A stretch of DNA of 64,000 bases from Hyphomicrobiales bacterium (GCA_900471815.1 UICE01000005.1:85405-149404); one strand, 5' to 3'; positions 18,805 through 29,552 are shown, counted from the first letter of the stretch. Numbers and translations are program-made. The notes: a model not told the origin generated them from the sequence alone.

Positions 18805-19773
18805 ATGGTCACGTTTCGGTCCCTCGTATTGGGTCTCACCGCTGTTGCTCTATCTCTCTCGCCCGCTACATCCAACGCGGCGGAAATTTCGGAGTTACGC
18901 ATAGACTGGGCCACCTACAATCCAGTTGGCCTGCTGCTCAAAAAACAAGGGATTCTTGAGAAGGAATTCGAGAAGGACGGGATTACTATCCGCTGGGTGC
19001 AATCTGCTGGCTCGAACAAGGCTCTGGAGTTTTTGAACTCCGGTTCCATTGATTTCGGATCAACTGCCGGTGCGGCTGCACTTCTCGGCCGGATCAATGG
19101 CAATCCGATAAAGTCGGTTTATGTCTATTCGCGCCCGGAGTGGACCGCGCTTGTCACACGCCCCGATACGGGTATCGATGACATCTCTGACCTTAAAGGC
19201 AAGCGCATCGCCGTGACACGGGGCACAGACCCCCATATTTTTCTCGAACGCGCCTTGGCTGACTCGGGTCTGACTGAAAAGGACGTTACGCTTGTTCTTC
19301 TTCAGCATGCCGATGGTAAGCTGGCACTGCAGCGTGGCGATGTGGATGCGTGGGCCGGACTTGATCCGCTCATGGCCGCAGCAGAGGTGGAAGATGGCGC
19401 CAGACTTTTCTACCGCAAACCTGAAAATAACACCTGGGGCGTTCTTAACACCAGCGAAACTTTCTCCCTCGAGCATCCGGCGATCGTTAATCGTGTGATC
19501 GCGGCCTATGAGAAAGCCCGGGCCGAGGCGATTGCTCATCCAGAAGAATTGAGGGACGTGCTGATCGAAGCTACCAAGTTGCCGGAAAGCGTTATCGCCA
19601 AACAGATAGAACGGACCGACATCAGCCGCTCACGCATCGGTGCTGAGCAAGCGGAAACAATTATCTCTGCCGGTCTTGCCCTACAAAAAGCTGGCATTAT
19701 CGCCTCCGACGTCGATGTAAAGGCAATCGCTGGCAAACTGATCGATATCAGTTTCGCACCGACAAACCAGTAA
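18805..19773 (+). CDS. ssuA: Aliphatic sulfonate-type ABC substrate-binding protein
   Basis: A 322-residue periplasmic binding protein of the SsuA/TauA (NMT1-like) family. A Sec signal (MVTFRSLVLGLTAVALSLSP, cleavage after SNA) is followed by LRIDWATYNPVGLLLKKQG and FGSTAGAAALLGRINGNPIK, the region that forms the sulfonate pocket in this family. AAGGA is 8 nt before the ATG at 18805; the ATG at 18799 is too close to it. It heads a five-gene plus-strand operon with permease, ATPase and SsuD-like enzyme, so it should capture an organosulfonate or sulfone. The symbol reflects family and context; the exact ligand is unknown. Confidence 0.85.
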   Translation: MVTFRSLVLGLTAVALSLSPATSNAAEISELRIDWATYNPVGLLLKKQGILEKEFEKDGITIRWVQSAGSNKALEFLNSGSIDFGSTAGAAALLGRINGNPIKSVYVYSRPEWTALVTRPDTGIDDISDLKGKRIAVTRGTDPHIFLERALADSGLTEKDVTLVLLQHADGKLALQRGDVDAWAGLDPLMAAAEVEDGARLFYRKPENNTWGVLNTSETFSLEHPAIVNRVIAAYEKARAEAIAHPEELRDVLIEATKLPESVIAKQIERTDISRSRIGAEQAETIISAGLALQKAGIIASDVDVKAIAGKLIDISFAPTNQ

Positions 19774-19788
19774 CGACAAGACGGGTTC

Positions 19789-20625
19789 ATGAGCGCAACA
19801 GAAATTAGCTTGACGCAGGCCCTGAACCCGCAGCGTGGCAGGACACCCATTACCAAACCCCGTTCGAACTCTATTTGGCTTGGTATTCTTCTTCCACTTT
19901 TTGCAGCGCTCCTGTGGGAGGCGAGCGTACAAACGGGATTCATGGTTGGACGGCTGATGCCGCCCCCTTCGCATATTATCAAGACCCTTTGGAATCTCTG
20001 GCAAAGCGGCGAACTCACTACGCATGTTATCGCAACGACGTTACGCGTTTTTGCAGGTTTTGCGCTGGGCGCGGTTATCGGAACTTTGTTTGGAGCACTG
20101 ACTGGTTATTCAATGCTCATGCGCCGACTTCTCGATCCCGCTTTACAAGCACTGCGTGCCATTCCCTCCATTGCCTGGGTGCCGTTGTTCATTTTGTGGC
20201 TTGGGATTTTTGAAGCATCAAAGATCGCGCTTATTGCCGTCGGCGTATTCTTTCCGGTTTATCTTGGCGTTAGCGGTGCGGTACAGTCAGTTGATCGCAA
20301 GATTGTCGAGGTTGGACGCATTTTTCGATTAAGCGGCTTTGAATTGATCCGGCGCATTCTTCTACCTGCAGTGCTACCAAGCTATGTGATCGCACTACGT
20401 TCCGGTCTTGGACTTGGCTGGATGTTTGTTGTGGCCGCCGAGTTCATGGGTGCTTCGGAAGGGCTGGGCTATCTGCTAGTGGACGGCCAGCAACTCGGCA
20501 AGCCCGATCAAATTCTCGCTGCGATTATCACTTTCGCCGTTATCGGTAAATTGTCGGACAGCCTGCTTGCGGCAATCACGGCGCCCTACCTGCATTGGGA
20601 AGATCGCTTCGGTCGGGATACTTAG
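19789..20625 (+). CDS. ssuC: Sulfonate-type ABC transporter permease
   Basis: A 278-residue inner-membrane permease (BPD_transp_1) with about six hydrophobic helices and the cytoplasmic EAA-like loop EVGRIFRLSGFELIRRILLP that docks the ATPase. It is typical of SsuC/TauC. The gene is 15 bp after the binding protein and 3 bp before the ATPase, so it is part of one transcript. Confidence 0.9.
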   Translation: MSATEISLTQALNPQRGRTPITKPRSNSIWLGILLPLFAALLWEASVQTGFMVGRLMPPPSHIIKTLWNLWQSGELTTHVIATTLRVFAGFALGAVIGTLFGALTGYSMLMRRLLDPALQALRAIPSIAWVPLFILWLGIFEASKIALIAVGVFFPVYLGVSGAVQSVDRKIVEVGRIFRLSGFELIRRILLPAVLPSYVIALRSGLGLGWMFVVAAEFMGASEGLGYLLVDGQQLGKPDQILAAIITFAVIGKLSDSLLAAITAPYLHWEDRFGRDT

Positions 20626-20628
20626 GAC

Positions 20629-21375
20629 ATGCTTCAGGTCAGCGCCATCGGCAAGGTCTATCAAAACGGTACTCAAGCGCTTGAGGATGTGACGCTCACA
20701 ATTGATGACGGTGAAATTCTCGGCATCGTGGGCGGCTCGGGTTGTGGCAAAAGCACGTTGTTGCGCCTGCTTTCCGGCCTCGACCATGCAACGACTGGAG
20801 CGGTCAGCGTAGACGGTGTAACGATTACTGAACCGCATCCCTACATCGGCCTGGTATTCCAGGAACCGCGACTGCTCCCCTGGTTGAGTATTTCCGACAA
20901 TGTCGGGTTTGGACTCATTGAGCCGGACACCGTTCTGAAAAAGCGGAGGATTGGAGAAGCCCTCGAAAAGGTAGGGCTTTCCCGTTACGGTACGAGCAGC
21001 CCCAAGGAATTGTCAGGCGGTCAAACCCAACGAGTGGCTCTTGCCCGTGCACTGATAACACGCCCGCGCGTCCTTCTGCTTGACGAACCGTTCTCAGCGC
21101 TTGATGCCTTCACCCGCGTCGAGCTGCAGGACCATCTTCTCGATCTATGGAACGAAACCCGTCCAACGCTTGTGCTCGTCACCCATGACATTGAGGAAGC
21201 CTTGTTTCTCGCAGATCGCGTTGTCGTCATGCGACAACATCCCGGTCGCATCGCTGAGACGTTTGAAATTAACTTGCCGCGCCGACGCGACCGCACCTCA
21301 CCCGAATTCGAGACAATGAAGCGTGAAATTCTCCGCTCACTCAACACCACCCTAACTTTGCACAAGATTGCTTGA
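20629..21375 (+). CDS. ssuB: Sulfonate-type ABC transporter ATPase
   Basis: A 248-residue ABC ATPase: Walker [11 protein letters not shown]-loop [10 protein letters not shown], signature [15 protein letters not shown], Walker [12 protein letters not shown] and H-loop VTHDIEEA are all intact. The FQEPRLLPW form is characteristic of the nitrate/sulfonate/taurine group. It powers the permease encoded immediately upstream. Its stop lies 16 bp before the monooxygenase start. Confidence 0.92.
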   Translation: MLQVSAIGKVYQNGTQALEDVTLTIDDGEILGIVGGSGCGKSTLLRLLSGLDHATTGAVSVDGVTITEPHPYIGLVFQEPRLLPWLSISDNVGFGLIEPDTVLKKRRIGEALEKVGLSRYGTSSPKELSGGQTQRVALARALITRPRVLLLDEPFSALDAFTRVELQDHLLDLWNETRPTLVLVTHDIEEALFLADRVVVMRQHPGRIAETFEINLPRRRDRTSPEFETMKREILRSLNTTLTLHKIA

Positions 21376-21391
21376 ACCGATAGGATTGACG

Positions 21392-22567
21392 ATGACCATC
21401 ACTGTTTCAGACAAAATCAAGGTTCTGTGGTTTCTGCCCACGCATGGCGACAGCCGATATCTCGGCACATCGGAGGGCGGAAGAGCGGTTGATCTTCCTT
21501 ATCTGCAACAGGTGGCGCAGGCGACCGATACACTCGGCTACTATGGTGTGCTACTGCCAACCGGTCGCAGCTGTGAAGATAGCTGGGTCGTAGCCTCCGC
21601 ATTGGCTCCGTTGACGAAGCAGTTACGCTTTCTCGTGGCCGTGCGCCCTGGTCTGCAATCACCCACTTTGGCTGCCCGCATGACGGCAACGTTGGATCGC
21701 ATATCGGACGGCCGCCTGCTGATCAATGTCGTCACCGGAGGCGACCCGGTTGAGAACAAAGGCGATGGCATTTTCCTTTCTCACGACGAACGCTACGAAG
21801 TTACCCGCGAATTCCTTGATATTTACAAGGCCGTTTTGCGCGGTGAGACGGTGGAGTTTACGGGAAAACACTTCAAAATTGAGGACGGAAGGTTGCTGTT
21901 TCCTCCGCACCAGACGCCGCATCCACCACTCTATTTTGGAGGTTCTTCGGAAGCTGCCAATGCCGTTGCCGCTGAACAAATCGATAAATATCTCACATGG
22001 GGCGAACCACCGGCGGCGGTGGCAGAAAAGATCAACAGCGTCAATGCGCTGGCAGAAAAGGCCGGGCGCAAGGTCAGCTTCGGCATTCGCTTGCATGTGA
22101 TTGTGCGTGACACCAACGAAGAGGCTTGGGCAGCGGCAGACAAACTCATCAGCAAGCTGGACGATGACACCATTGCTGCAGCACAGAAGGTGTTTGCCCG
22201 GATGGATTCCGTCGGTCAATCGCGAATGAGCCAGTTGCATGGCGGTCGCCGCGATCAGCTGGAAGTCAGTCCCAATCTTTGGGCTGGCGTTGGTCTTGTC
22301 CGCGGCGGCGCAGGCACCGCACTTGTCGGCGATGCCGCAACGGTTGCCGAGCGTATGGACGAGTACCGGCGCATTGGCATCGATACATTTATCCTCTCGG
22401 GCTACCCGCATCTGGAAGAAGCATATCGTTTTGGTGAACTCGTATTGCCAAACCTGCCGCTTGATCATGCGATCCGGACAAGTGCAACGTCGGTCAATAT
22501 GGGTCCGTTTGGTGAAACGGTTGCCGGGGATCATCGTCCGCCTACGCTTCGGGCAAGCCAATCGTGA
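21392..22567 (+). CDS. ssuD: FMNH2-dependent alkanesulfonate-type monooxygenase
   Basis: A 391-residue luciferase-like (LLM) flavin monooxygenase. The start [16 protein letters not shown] and [26 protein letters not shown] match the SsuD group, as do [30 protein letters not shown] and YFGGSSEAA. SsuD cleaves the C-S bond of alkanesulfonates to aldehyde and sulfite using reduced FMN from a separate reductase; a candidate reductase is encoded at 31708. AGGA precedes the ATG at 21392 by 7 nt. The end overlaps the next gene by 4 nt. Related enzymes act on methanesulfonate, so substrate range is open. Confidence 0.87.
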   Translation: MTITVSDKIKVLWFLPTHGDSRYLGTSEGGRAVDLPYLQQVAQATDTLGYYGVLLPTGRSCEDSWVVASALAPLTKQLRFLVAVRPGLQSPTLAARMTATLDRISDGRLLINVVTGGDPVENKGDGIFLSHDERYEVTREFLDIYKAVLRGETVEFTGKHFKIEDGRLLFPPHQTPHPPLYFGGSSEAANAVAAEQIDKYLTWGEPPAAVAEKINSVNALAEKAGRKVSFGIRLHVIVRDTNEEAWAAADKLISKLDDDTIAAAQKVFARMDSVGQSRMSQLHGGRRDQLEVSPNLWAGVGLVRGGAGTALVGDAATVAERMDEYRRIGIDTFILSGYPHLEEAYRFGELVLPNLPLDHAIRTSATSVNMGPFGETVAGDHRPPTLRASQS

Positions 22568-23952
22568 CGCCTGTCGTCGCGATCATCGGCGGTGGCTTCT
22601 CCGGAACCACCATTGCCTATCATCTGGCGCAGCAGACTTCCCAAGACGCGATTGAAATTATCGTTATAGAGCCACGCGAAAAACTGGGCGGCGGCCTCGC
22701 CTACTCCAGCCACGATCCAGCGCACCGGATCAACGTTCCTGCCGCCAAAATGACCATGGTGTCGGCGGATCCGGGTCATTTTAAGCGATGGCTAGCTCAT
22801 GATACCGTCAGTGTTGAAGACAGCCTTGCCCGGACTGCCAAGGGTGATGATTTTCCGCAACGATCTGTGTTCGGACGATATGTCCATGACCATATCCAGC
22901 CCTTCATTAAAATCAGTCAGGTCCAACACATCAGGGCCAAGGCATTGGGGATCATCCCCGCAGGCGTGCGCTATGCTATTGTTCTTGGCGACGGGAACAT
23001 TCTCAACGCCGATATCATTGTCATTGCAACGACGCATCCCCTGCCGTCCGTGCCAATTGCTTTGCAACATCTCATAGCAGCACCACGCTTTGTGGCCGAT
23101 CCCTATGCTCCAGATGCGTTGAACGACATCCAACGCAATCATTCAGTTCTGGTTGTCGGCACGGGCCTTACTGCAGCGGATATCATTGCCTCGCTCGACA
23201 AGCGTGGACATTGCGGCCCGATCACTGCCCTGTCACGGCATGGCTATCGGTCGCGCGGGCATGCGCCTACGCCGGCTGATGCCTATGGTACTTTCGGCAA
23301 CGACGTCACTGCGCGTTCACTTGTGCGGAGAGTTAGACAGACATTGGAGGAAGCGAACAATGATGGATGGAGTTGGCACACTGTTGTCGATGCCTTGCGC
23401 GATCAAGCTCCGTCCATTTGGGACGCTTTGCCAATAGCGGAACGGCGGCGGGTGGTAAGGCATCTACGATCATTGTGGGATGTTCACCGCTTCCGGATTG
23501 CACCACAGGTGGAGGCGGTTTTGGAACGCCGTTTACAGGAGGGCAGTCTATCTATTATTCCCGCTTCGCTGCGTTCCGCTACTATCGAAAACAACAGTTA
23601 TAATGTCAGCTACAAACGAAGGTTCCGCGCCCACACGGCGTCGGAAAATTTCGACGCTGTTGTGATCACGACCGGTCCTGCCCACACGGCGATCGCGCGG
23701 GAGAGTCCGTTGATTGCATCACTCCTTCAACAAGGGCTACTTGCCACGGACCCCATCGGTTTGGGTTTACACACAGCCAAAACAGGCCATGCTATTACTC
23801 TTGAAGGCACGATTGCTGAAACTATTTATATCGGCGGTCCATTGGCACGAGGCACGTTTGGTGAATTGATGGGCGTGCCGGAAGTAACCCGCTATGCCGA
23901 GTTTATTGCAGAAGCAATCACGAAGCATGTTGCTCAGACCCTTGCGTTGTGA
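22564..23952 (+). CDS. YdhS-like FAD/NAD(P)-binding protein in the sulfur operon
   Basis: A 462-residue flavoprotein of the FAD-NAD(P)-binding family (COG4529, YdhS-like). The N-terminal [18 protein letters not shown] binds [24 protein letters not shown] is a family hallmark; [17 protein letters not shown] is the second nucleotide motif. It begins with GTG, whose four bases GTGA overlap the SsuD stop, so translation is coupled. Members are poorly characterised; position suggests an oxidation step or flavin redox support in organosulfur breakdown (inference). It is the last gene of this plus-strand operon and converges on the SfnB-like pseudogene. Confidence 0.82.
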   Translation: MTPVVAIIGGGFSGTTIAYHLAQQTSQDAIEIIVIEPREKLGGGLAYSSHDPAHRINVPAAKMTMVSADPGHFKRWLAHDTVSVEDSLARTAKGDDFPQRSVFGRYVHDHIQPFIKISQVQHIRAKALGIIPAGVRYAIVLGDGNILNADIIVIATTHPLPSVPIALQHLIAAPRFVADPYAPDALNDIQRNHSVLVVGTGLTAADIIASLDKRGHCGPITALSRHGYRSRGHAPTPADAYGTFGNDVTARSLVRRVRQTLEEANNDGWSWHTVVDALRDQAPSIWDALPIAERRRVVRHLRSLWDVHRFRIAPQVEAVLERRLQEGSLSIIPASLRSATIENNSYNVSYKRRFRAHTASENFDAVVITTGPAHTAIARESPLIASLLQQGLLATDPIGLGLHTAKTGHAITLEGTIAETIYIGGPLARGTFGELMGVPEVTRYAEFIAEAITKHVAQTLAL

Positions 23953-24034
23953 GACAGGCCGGTCTGAAAACCCGCCTGCTCTCATTGCGGCGCCCAAATC
24001 GTCAACATTGCTCGGCCGCTAGTATATATTCGCC

Positions 24035-25281
24035 TCAGCTCCAGGCATGCAGTGGAGGCTTCTCCCCGTTGAGAAAATACCTGCCAAGAATTGCATATTT
24101 CCAACGGACGGGATCATGCAATGTATGAGTGCGCGCATTGCGCCAGTGCCGATCCAGATTGTGTTCTGCAAGCGTCGAACGTGTACCTGCCAGCTCAAAC
24201 AGCTTGTTGGTTGCAGCAATGGCGATCTCGGTGGACAGAACTTTCGCCTCTGCCGTGGCGATCTGGGCTTCCGCGACGGTTTCAGCATCGGGGTTTGCAA
24301 TGGCCCGATCTATAGCGTAACCCGCTTTTTCCAGAAGCGCCTGAGCTGCATGCAAACGCAAGGTAAGATCACCGATCGCTTGAATGGTGTAAGGATCGTC
24401 CCATGCGTGCTCGACACCGCTGTCTACCCAGGCCCGGCTTTTCGTGCGCACGAAATTGATTGTTTCATCAATCGCCGCCTGTGCGATGCCCGTATCAACC
24501 GCCACTTGAATGATCTGGAAAATTGCTCCGTCGGCTGTTGGCGTGTCATACCCTTTGTAGCCCGGCACAAGGTGCGTCTTCGGCACTTTGACATTGTTGA
24601 GAATGACGGTCCCCGACAGGGTCGTACGCTGACCAAAACTTGTCCAATCATCAATAACGGTCAAGCCCGGAGCACCGCGTTCGGCAATTGCGTACCAGGC
24701 GCGCCCCAGATCATCGAGTGCCACAATCGGCACGAGATGGGCAAGCAACGCCCCGACGAATAGAACTTCTGACCGTTGACGAGGACATAGTCGCCATGAT
24801 CGGTAAAACGGGTCTCAAAATCAGCCGCGCGTTTTGATCCGAACTCCGAAAAGGCATTGCCGAAACGCGTGCCTTTAAGCACTTCGGCAAACAGGAGTTC
24901 TTGCTGTTCTTCATCTGACACCGTGCGAATTGCAGCAACAACACCAAGATGGTTCTGCGCGATCTGGCCGATAGAGGAGTCGGCAGCCGAGATAATTTCG
25001 ATCACTTTTGCCAGGGTTGCATAGGAAACCTCGGGACCACCGAATTTTTTGGGAACATTGATCGACCAGAGACCGCTCTGGGAAAATGCATCGAGCTCGA
25101 CAATCGGCCAGATCCGCTCACGGTCGCGCTGCGCTGATCCTGTCACGAACGTTGCCGCCAAAGTCTTTGCAACAGCAATCGCCTCCGCATCGCTGCTAAT
25201 GATGTGGGCGGGTTCGGCCACTCGAGGGAACGGCGGGATCGCCTCAGATGCATTGTCAATGTTCACTTTTGAAATGGTCAT
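24035..25281 (-). pseudogene. sfnB: SfnB-like acyl-CoA-dehydrogenase-fold sulfur enzyme, frameshifted
   Basis: Two frames together give one protein of about 415 residues of the SfnB/DszC group of the acyl-CoA dehydrogenase family. Frame one starts at 25281 (MTISKVNIDNAS) and includes FGGPEVSYATLAKVIEIISAAD and IAQNHLGVV up to NGQKFYSSG. The proper continuation (ALLAHLVPIVALDD) is in the next frame and runs through AGTRSTLAEHNLDRHWRNAR, a conserved C-terminal block. The break is a run of four C on the plus strand (24751-24754); a fifth would restore the gene. SfnB is linked to dimethylsulfone use. It is either a recent loss, a phase-variable homopolymer or a sequencing error. Confidence 0.82.
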
Positions 25282-25305
25282 TGCGGTATCTCCTCATTAA
25301 GGGGT

Positions 25306-26100
25306 TCAGGCCCCAACTGCGGTCAACGAGTGGGTTGGTGCGGAAGGCACGGTCTTTTGACCGAGGTAAAAATTCGTCACATTGCTGCCGTTGCGCAGCT
25401 CTTCGGCAGAACCGCTCAAGACAGCAGTCCCATTTACAAGGATCAGGGCCCGATGCGCATATTTGAGCGCAACCGTGGAATTTTGCTCTGCAACCAAGAT
25501 TGCAAGCCCGGTATCGCGATTGAGCTTGCGCAGGATCTCGAAAATGTCCCTGACAATAAGTGGTGCGAGGCCCATCGAGGGCTCATCAAGCACGAGCAGC
25601 CGTGGCCGCGACATCAACGCCCTGCCGATGGCAGTCATTTGCTGCTCTCCGCCGGAGGTCAGGCCAGCCAGTGTCCGACGCTTTTCCTTCAGACGCGGAA
25701 ACTGGACATAGATTTTTTCCAGATCGCTGGAGATTTCCGATCGGCGTGCGCTGCGGCCAATACCGCCTGTGATGAGATTTTCCTCTACAGTCAAATTGCG
25801 AAAACAGTGGCGCCCCTCCAATACCTGAACCAGACCAGACCGGACGAGATCAGCTGGCGCTGTGGTGGAAACGTCACGTCCGTCAAAGTGGATGGATCCG
25901 GCGGAAATCTGGCCCCGCTCCGCCGGAAGCAGATTGGACAAGGCTTTAAGCGTCGTCGTCTTGCCTGCACCATTGGCTCCCAGCAGCGCAACGATTTCGC
26001 CGCGCTCGACCGTCAGGCTCACACCCTGCAATGCCGTGATGGCATGGTTGTAAGTGGCACGCACGTCATCCACCACAAGCAATAGATCATTATCAGCCAT
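25306..26100 (-). CDS. livF: LIV-type ABC transporter ATPase (LivF-like)
   Basis: A 264-residue ATPase of the branched-chain amino-acid/urea transporter class. Walker A LLGANGAGKTTTLKAL, signature variant LTSGGEQQMTAIGRAL and Walker B LLVLDEPSMGLAP are typical of LivF. GGAGG precedes the ATG. It follows its binding protein, LivM, LivH and LivG in a minus-strand operon that starts with sfnG and the FMN reductase. The symbol denotes subfamily, not leucine transport; the position points to an organosulfur substrate. Confidence 0.88.
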   Translation of the reverse strand: MADNDLLLVVDDVRATYNHAITALQGVSLTVERGEIVALLGANGAGKTTTLKALSNLLPAERGQISAGSIHFDGRDVSTTAPADLVRSGLVQVLEGRHCFRNLTVEENLITGGIGRSARRSEISSDLEKIYVQFPRLKEKRRTLAGLTSGGEQQMTAIGRALMSRPRLLVLDEPSMGLAPLIVRDIFEILRKLNRDTGLAILVAEQNSTVALKYAHRALILVNGTAVLSGSAEELRNGSNVTNFYLGQKTVPSAPTHSLTAVGA

Positions 26101-26181
26101 AGGTTTGCCTCCCGTATTTGGGCAGAACGCCGATAGACGGACCCAGACGAGCGATGAATGGCATCGTCCGGGTCCTTGATA

Positions 26182-27516
26182 TCAGTTGGTTGCAGTTACT
26201 TGGTCTTCCGACGTGCGCAGCTTGATGCCTTTTTCTTTGGCATAAGCTTCTGCCGATTTCTCGATAATGGGCCGGAGCAGCGCCCAATCCGGGGCAATCC
26301 AATCCGAGACGACATTCCATTTCTTGCCATCCCATTGCTGGAAGGTGACGTAGCCATTGCCCTCGTGGTTGTCCCAGGTCACGTTAATTGAATGGAACAG
26401 ATCCTTGGCTCCCAGTGCTTCAACGCGAGCAGGATCAAGTTGCAGATGTTCGAAGCCCCAGCGGACCTCATCGCCCGTCAGCGTCCGTTTGCCGAATTTT
26501 TCCTGCGCTATACGGATAGCTTCGACGTTAAGGATACCGTTGACGATGCCAAGATTATGGTAGACGGAACCAATGCGGCTTTTGTCCTCCAGATTACCCT
26601 TGCCATTGTCGTAGAGGGTCTTAATGATTTCCTTGACCACGGGATATTCAGCGCCGGACGCCTGTGTGGTGATAGCAGTATAGCCCTTCGCCGCATCACC
26701 AGCGGGAATGGCATCCTCTTCCGAATTGGACCAGACATTGCCGACAATATGATCAACCGGAAAGCCGACCTTGGCTGCGCTTTTCAAGGCAACGGGGTTC
26801 ATAACACCCCAGCCACGCAGGACGACATAATCCGGCTTCGCCCGGCGTATTGTCAGCCATTGTGCCTGCTGTTCATTACCTGGATGCGGAACTTCTATCT
26901 GCTGCAGTTCAAAGCCGTATTTCTTGGCCAAAAGCTCATAGATCGGAATGGTTTCCTTGCCATAAGGCGATCCGTGATAGAGCACTGCGATTTTCTTGCC
27001 CTTGAGACTATCCAGGCCGCCTTCCTTGGAGGCAATGTAGTTCACGATGCCGGATGTCTCGCTGTAGGGGTTGAGCAGCAGCGGAAACACATAGGGGAAG
27101 ACGCGTCCATCTGTTGAATCAGTACGACCATGATTGATGGTCACCAAGGGCACTTTGTCCTGGGTAATCCGATCTATCATCGCGTAGGCGATGCCCACGG
27201 ACAACGGATTCCACGCAGCAACACCGGGGTTGTTTTTCAGGCGTTCATAAACTTCGACACCGCGCTCCACCTCATACTGCGTCTCACCTTCGGACCAAGT
27301 AAGTTTGACGCCGTTCACGCCTCCATCTCGGGTATTGATCAGATTAAGATAGTCGATGAACCCACCGAAAAAGCCGGTCCCGCCAGCCGCATAAGGTCCG
27401 ACACGGTAACTTTGCAGCGGAAAATACTGCTCGTCCGCATGGGCTGCAGGGACGGCGACAGACAGGACAAGGGACGCAGCGACCGCAGCTCGTTTGAGTT
27501 TGTTGAATATGCGCAT
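26182..27516 (-). CDS. LIV-type periplasmic substrate-binding protein
   Basis: A 444-residue type I periplasmic binding protein (Peripla_BP_6). A Sec signal (KRAAVAASLVLSVAVPAAHA) ends before DEQYFPLQSYRVGPYA. Further motifs: GGVNGVKLTWSEGETQYEVERGVE and VPLVTINHGRTDSTDGR. It is longer than LivJ/LivK (about 370 aa), closer to the UrtA/amide-binding branch. Surrounded by LivF/M/H/G and sulfur genes, it probably binds an organosulfur compound rather than an amino acid (inference from context). Confidence 0.87.
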   Translation of the reverse strand: MRIFNKLKRAAVAASLVLSVAVPAAHADEQYFPLQSYRVGPYAAGGTGFFGGFIDYLNLINTRDGGVNGVKLTWSEGETQYEVERGVEVYERLKNNPGVAAWNPLSVGIAYAMIDRITQDKVPLVTINHGRTDSTDGRVFPYVFPLLLNPYSETSGIVNYIASKEGGLDSLKGKKIAVLYHGSPYGKETIPIYELLAKKYGFELQQIEVPHPGNEQQAQWLTIRRAKPDYVVLRGWGVMNPVALKSAAKVGFPVDHIVGNVWSNSEEDAIPAGDAAKGYTAITTQASGAEYPVVKEIIKTLYDNGKGNLEDKSRIGSVYHNLGIVNGILNVEAIRIAQEKFGKRTLTGDEVRWGFEHLQLDPARVEALGAKDLFHSINVTWDNHEGNGYVTFQQWDGKKWNVVSDWIAPDWALLRPIIEKSAEAYAKEKGIKLRTSEDQVTATN

Positions 27517-27612
27517 TTCTGAATATACTCCTCTCGCTGACCGGTGAGATTCCGATCGAATGTTGGTTGCAGGTGAGATTTCATTGCAGGAAGCGAAGGT
27601 TCCCCGGATGCA

Positions 27613-28653
27613 TCAACGCTTTTTCAAGCGAGCGATCGTTCGTTTTCGGATTCTGTCCCAGAGCGACACCAAACCGTCCGGCTCCAGAATGAGAAACAGG
27701 ATAATCAGTACTCCCAGAACGATGCGCTGGCTCATTTCCAGCACACCGGAGTTGAAGAGGTCTCCAAGCAGGAAGGATCCAAGTCGTGACAAGATCAGCG
27801 GTGAGACAACGAGGAGGGCCGCCCCAAAAAATGCACCGCGAATGGATGCGAGCCCGCCAATGATAATGATGAAGAGTATCTGGAATGACCGATCAAGGTT
27901 GAAGCCCGCCGGCTCCACGGTCCTTAAGTATGTGAAGGCCCAGAGCACCCCGGCAACGCCGATAATGAATGACGAAATCGCAAACGCCACGAGCTTGGTT
28001 TTTAACACGGGCACGCCGATAATCCGCGCAGCTGCTTCATTATCGCGCACCGCGATAAAATTGCGCCCTGTCTGCGACGAGACCAGCCGATAAGCAAATA
28101 ACGTCAGAAGCGTCACGACCGTCAAAGAAAAGAGATAGCGGCGGACGGCACCGTTGAATGCAACACCAGCTACGGAAAGTAGTGGCGCATCGATAACGCC
28201 GGAAGCGGAGTTATCGGAAAACCAGTTGAACTTGGTTAGCGCCCATTGCACGAAAAACTGTGCAGCCAAAGTGGAAACCGCCAGATAAAAACCTTTGAGA
28301 CGAAGGCTCGGCAGACCAAAGACAATGCCGATCGCCGCTGCTGCAAAACCCGCAAGAACAATGCAGCCAATCAGCGGCAAGCCCTCGACGCGCAGATTGA
28401 AATTGTACGCCGCAAAGGCACCCACTGCAAGAAAAGCTGCGCTGCCAAGAGACACTTGCCCGGCGTATCCGGTCAGGATGTTGAGCCCCACACCAGCAAG
28501 GCTGAGCGCAAGAAAGGGCAGAAGAATTGCCTCGAAAAGATAGTTTGTACCGATGATGGGAATGATGAGATAGGCACAACCCAACAGGAGAACAGGATAA
28601 AGCCAATGCAACATGCGAAGAGGTGCTGAGACTTCGAGGGTGGCAACAGGCAT
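27613..28653 (-). CDS. livM: LIV-type ABC permease (LivM-like)
   Basis: A 346-residue permease with about ten hydrophobic helices and the family signatures LNILTGYAGQVSLGSAAF, FGLPSLRLKGFYLAVSTLA, AVRDNEAAARIIGV and IIGGLASIRGAFFGA. The ATG at 28653 lies 2 bp after the LivH stop; an open frame upstream of it overlaps livH and is not used. It pairs with LivH to form the membrane channel. Confidence 0.9.
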   Translation of the reverse strand: MPVATLEVSAPLRMLHWLYPVLLLGCAYLIIPIIGTNYLFEAILLPFLALSLAGVGLNILTGYAGQVSLGSAAFLAVGAFAAYNFNLRVEGLPLIGCIVLAGFAAAAIGIVFGLPSLRLKGFYLAVSTLAAQFFVQWALTKFNWFSDNSASGVIDAPLLSVAGVAFNGAVRRYLFSLTVVTLLTLFAYRLVSSQTGRNFIAVRDNEAAARIIGVPVLKTKLVAFAISSFIIGVAGVLWAFTYLRTVEPAGFNLDRSFQILFIIIIGGLASIRGAFFGAALLVVSPLILSRLGSFLLGDLFNSGVLEMSQRIVLGVLIILFLILEPDGLVSLWDRIRKRTIARLKKR

Positions 28654-28655
28654 CC

Positions 28656-29552
28656 TTAAACCCTTTCCACCAGCTTTTGCCCGAAAATTCCGGAAGGGCG
28701 TATCAGGAGAAAAGCCAGGGCAACCACATAAGCAAACCAGCTTTCGATGCCGCCGCCGAAATATTCGCCGATATAGACCTCCGCAAGCTTTTCTGACGCT
28801 CCAATGATAAGTCCACCAACGATAGCTCCAGGGACGGAGTCGAATCCGCCCAGGACGAGTACTGGAAGCGCCTTCAGAACAACTAGCGATAACGAGAACT
28901 GCACCCCCAGCCGCGCGCCCCACAGCAGTCCGGCGACAAGAGCGACGAGGCCGGCAACAGCCCAGACGGTTGCCCATATCCGTGGCAAACGCAGTCCGAC
29001 GGCAAGCGCCGCAAACTGATCATCTGCCACTGCGCGGAACGCGAGACCGACACGGGCATAGCGAAAGAAGATCGACAAGGACAACACCAGGGCCGCGGCA
29101 ACTGCCGCCGCAAAGAAATCGAACTGGCTAATGAAGATGCCGCCGACTTCAAAAGGAACATCGTCAATGCCAAGATTGAGACCATGGACCTGTGTGCCCC
29201 ATAGTAACTGCGCCGCACCTTCGAGAACGTAGGATAGACCCAGAGTTGCCATGAACAAAGTCATAGGCGGCCTGTTCGTCAACGGTCTGAGCACAACGCG
29301 CTCGATGGCAATACCGATGGCGACCATTACGGCAAAAGTGATGATCAGTGCCAGAGCGAATGGCACGCCTCGTTCAACCAAGCTGACAAAAGTCAAAGCA
29401 GCAAAGAGCAACATCGCTCCCTGCGCAAAATTCAAGACGCCTGACGTCTTGTAAATCAGCACAAAGCCAATCGCGACAAGCGAGTACATGACGCCGGAAA
29501 GCAGGCCTCCGATCAAGACTTCAAGAAAGAACTGCCAGTCGAACCCGGACAT
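28656..29552 (-). CDS. livH: LIV-type ABC permease (LivH-like)
   Basis: A 298-residue permease: GGLLSGVMYSLVAIGFVLIYKTSGVLNFAQGAML near the N-terminus and VLGGFDSVPGAIVGGLIIG near the C-terminus are classical LivH. The ATG overlaps the LivG stop by one base, and its own stop is 2 bp before livM, so the genes are tightly coupled. Confidence 0.92.
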   Translation of the reverse strand: MSGFDWQFFLEVLIGGLLSGVMYSLVAIGFVLIYKTSGVLNFAQGAMLLFAALTFVSLVERGVPFALALIITFAVMVAIGIAIERVVLRPLTNRPPMTLFMATLGLSYVLEGAAQLLWGTQVHGLNLGIDDVPFEVGGIFISQFDFFAAAVAAALVLSLSIFFRYARVGLAFRAVADDQFAALAVGLRLPRIWATVWAVAGLVALVAGLLWGARLGVQFSLSLVVLKALPVLVLGGFDSVPGAIVGGLIIGASEKLAEVYIGEYFGGGIESWFAYVVALAFLLIRPSGIFGQKLVERV

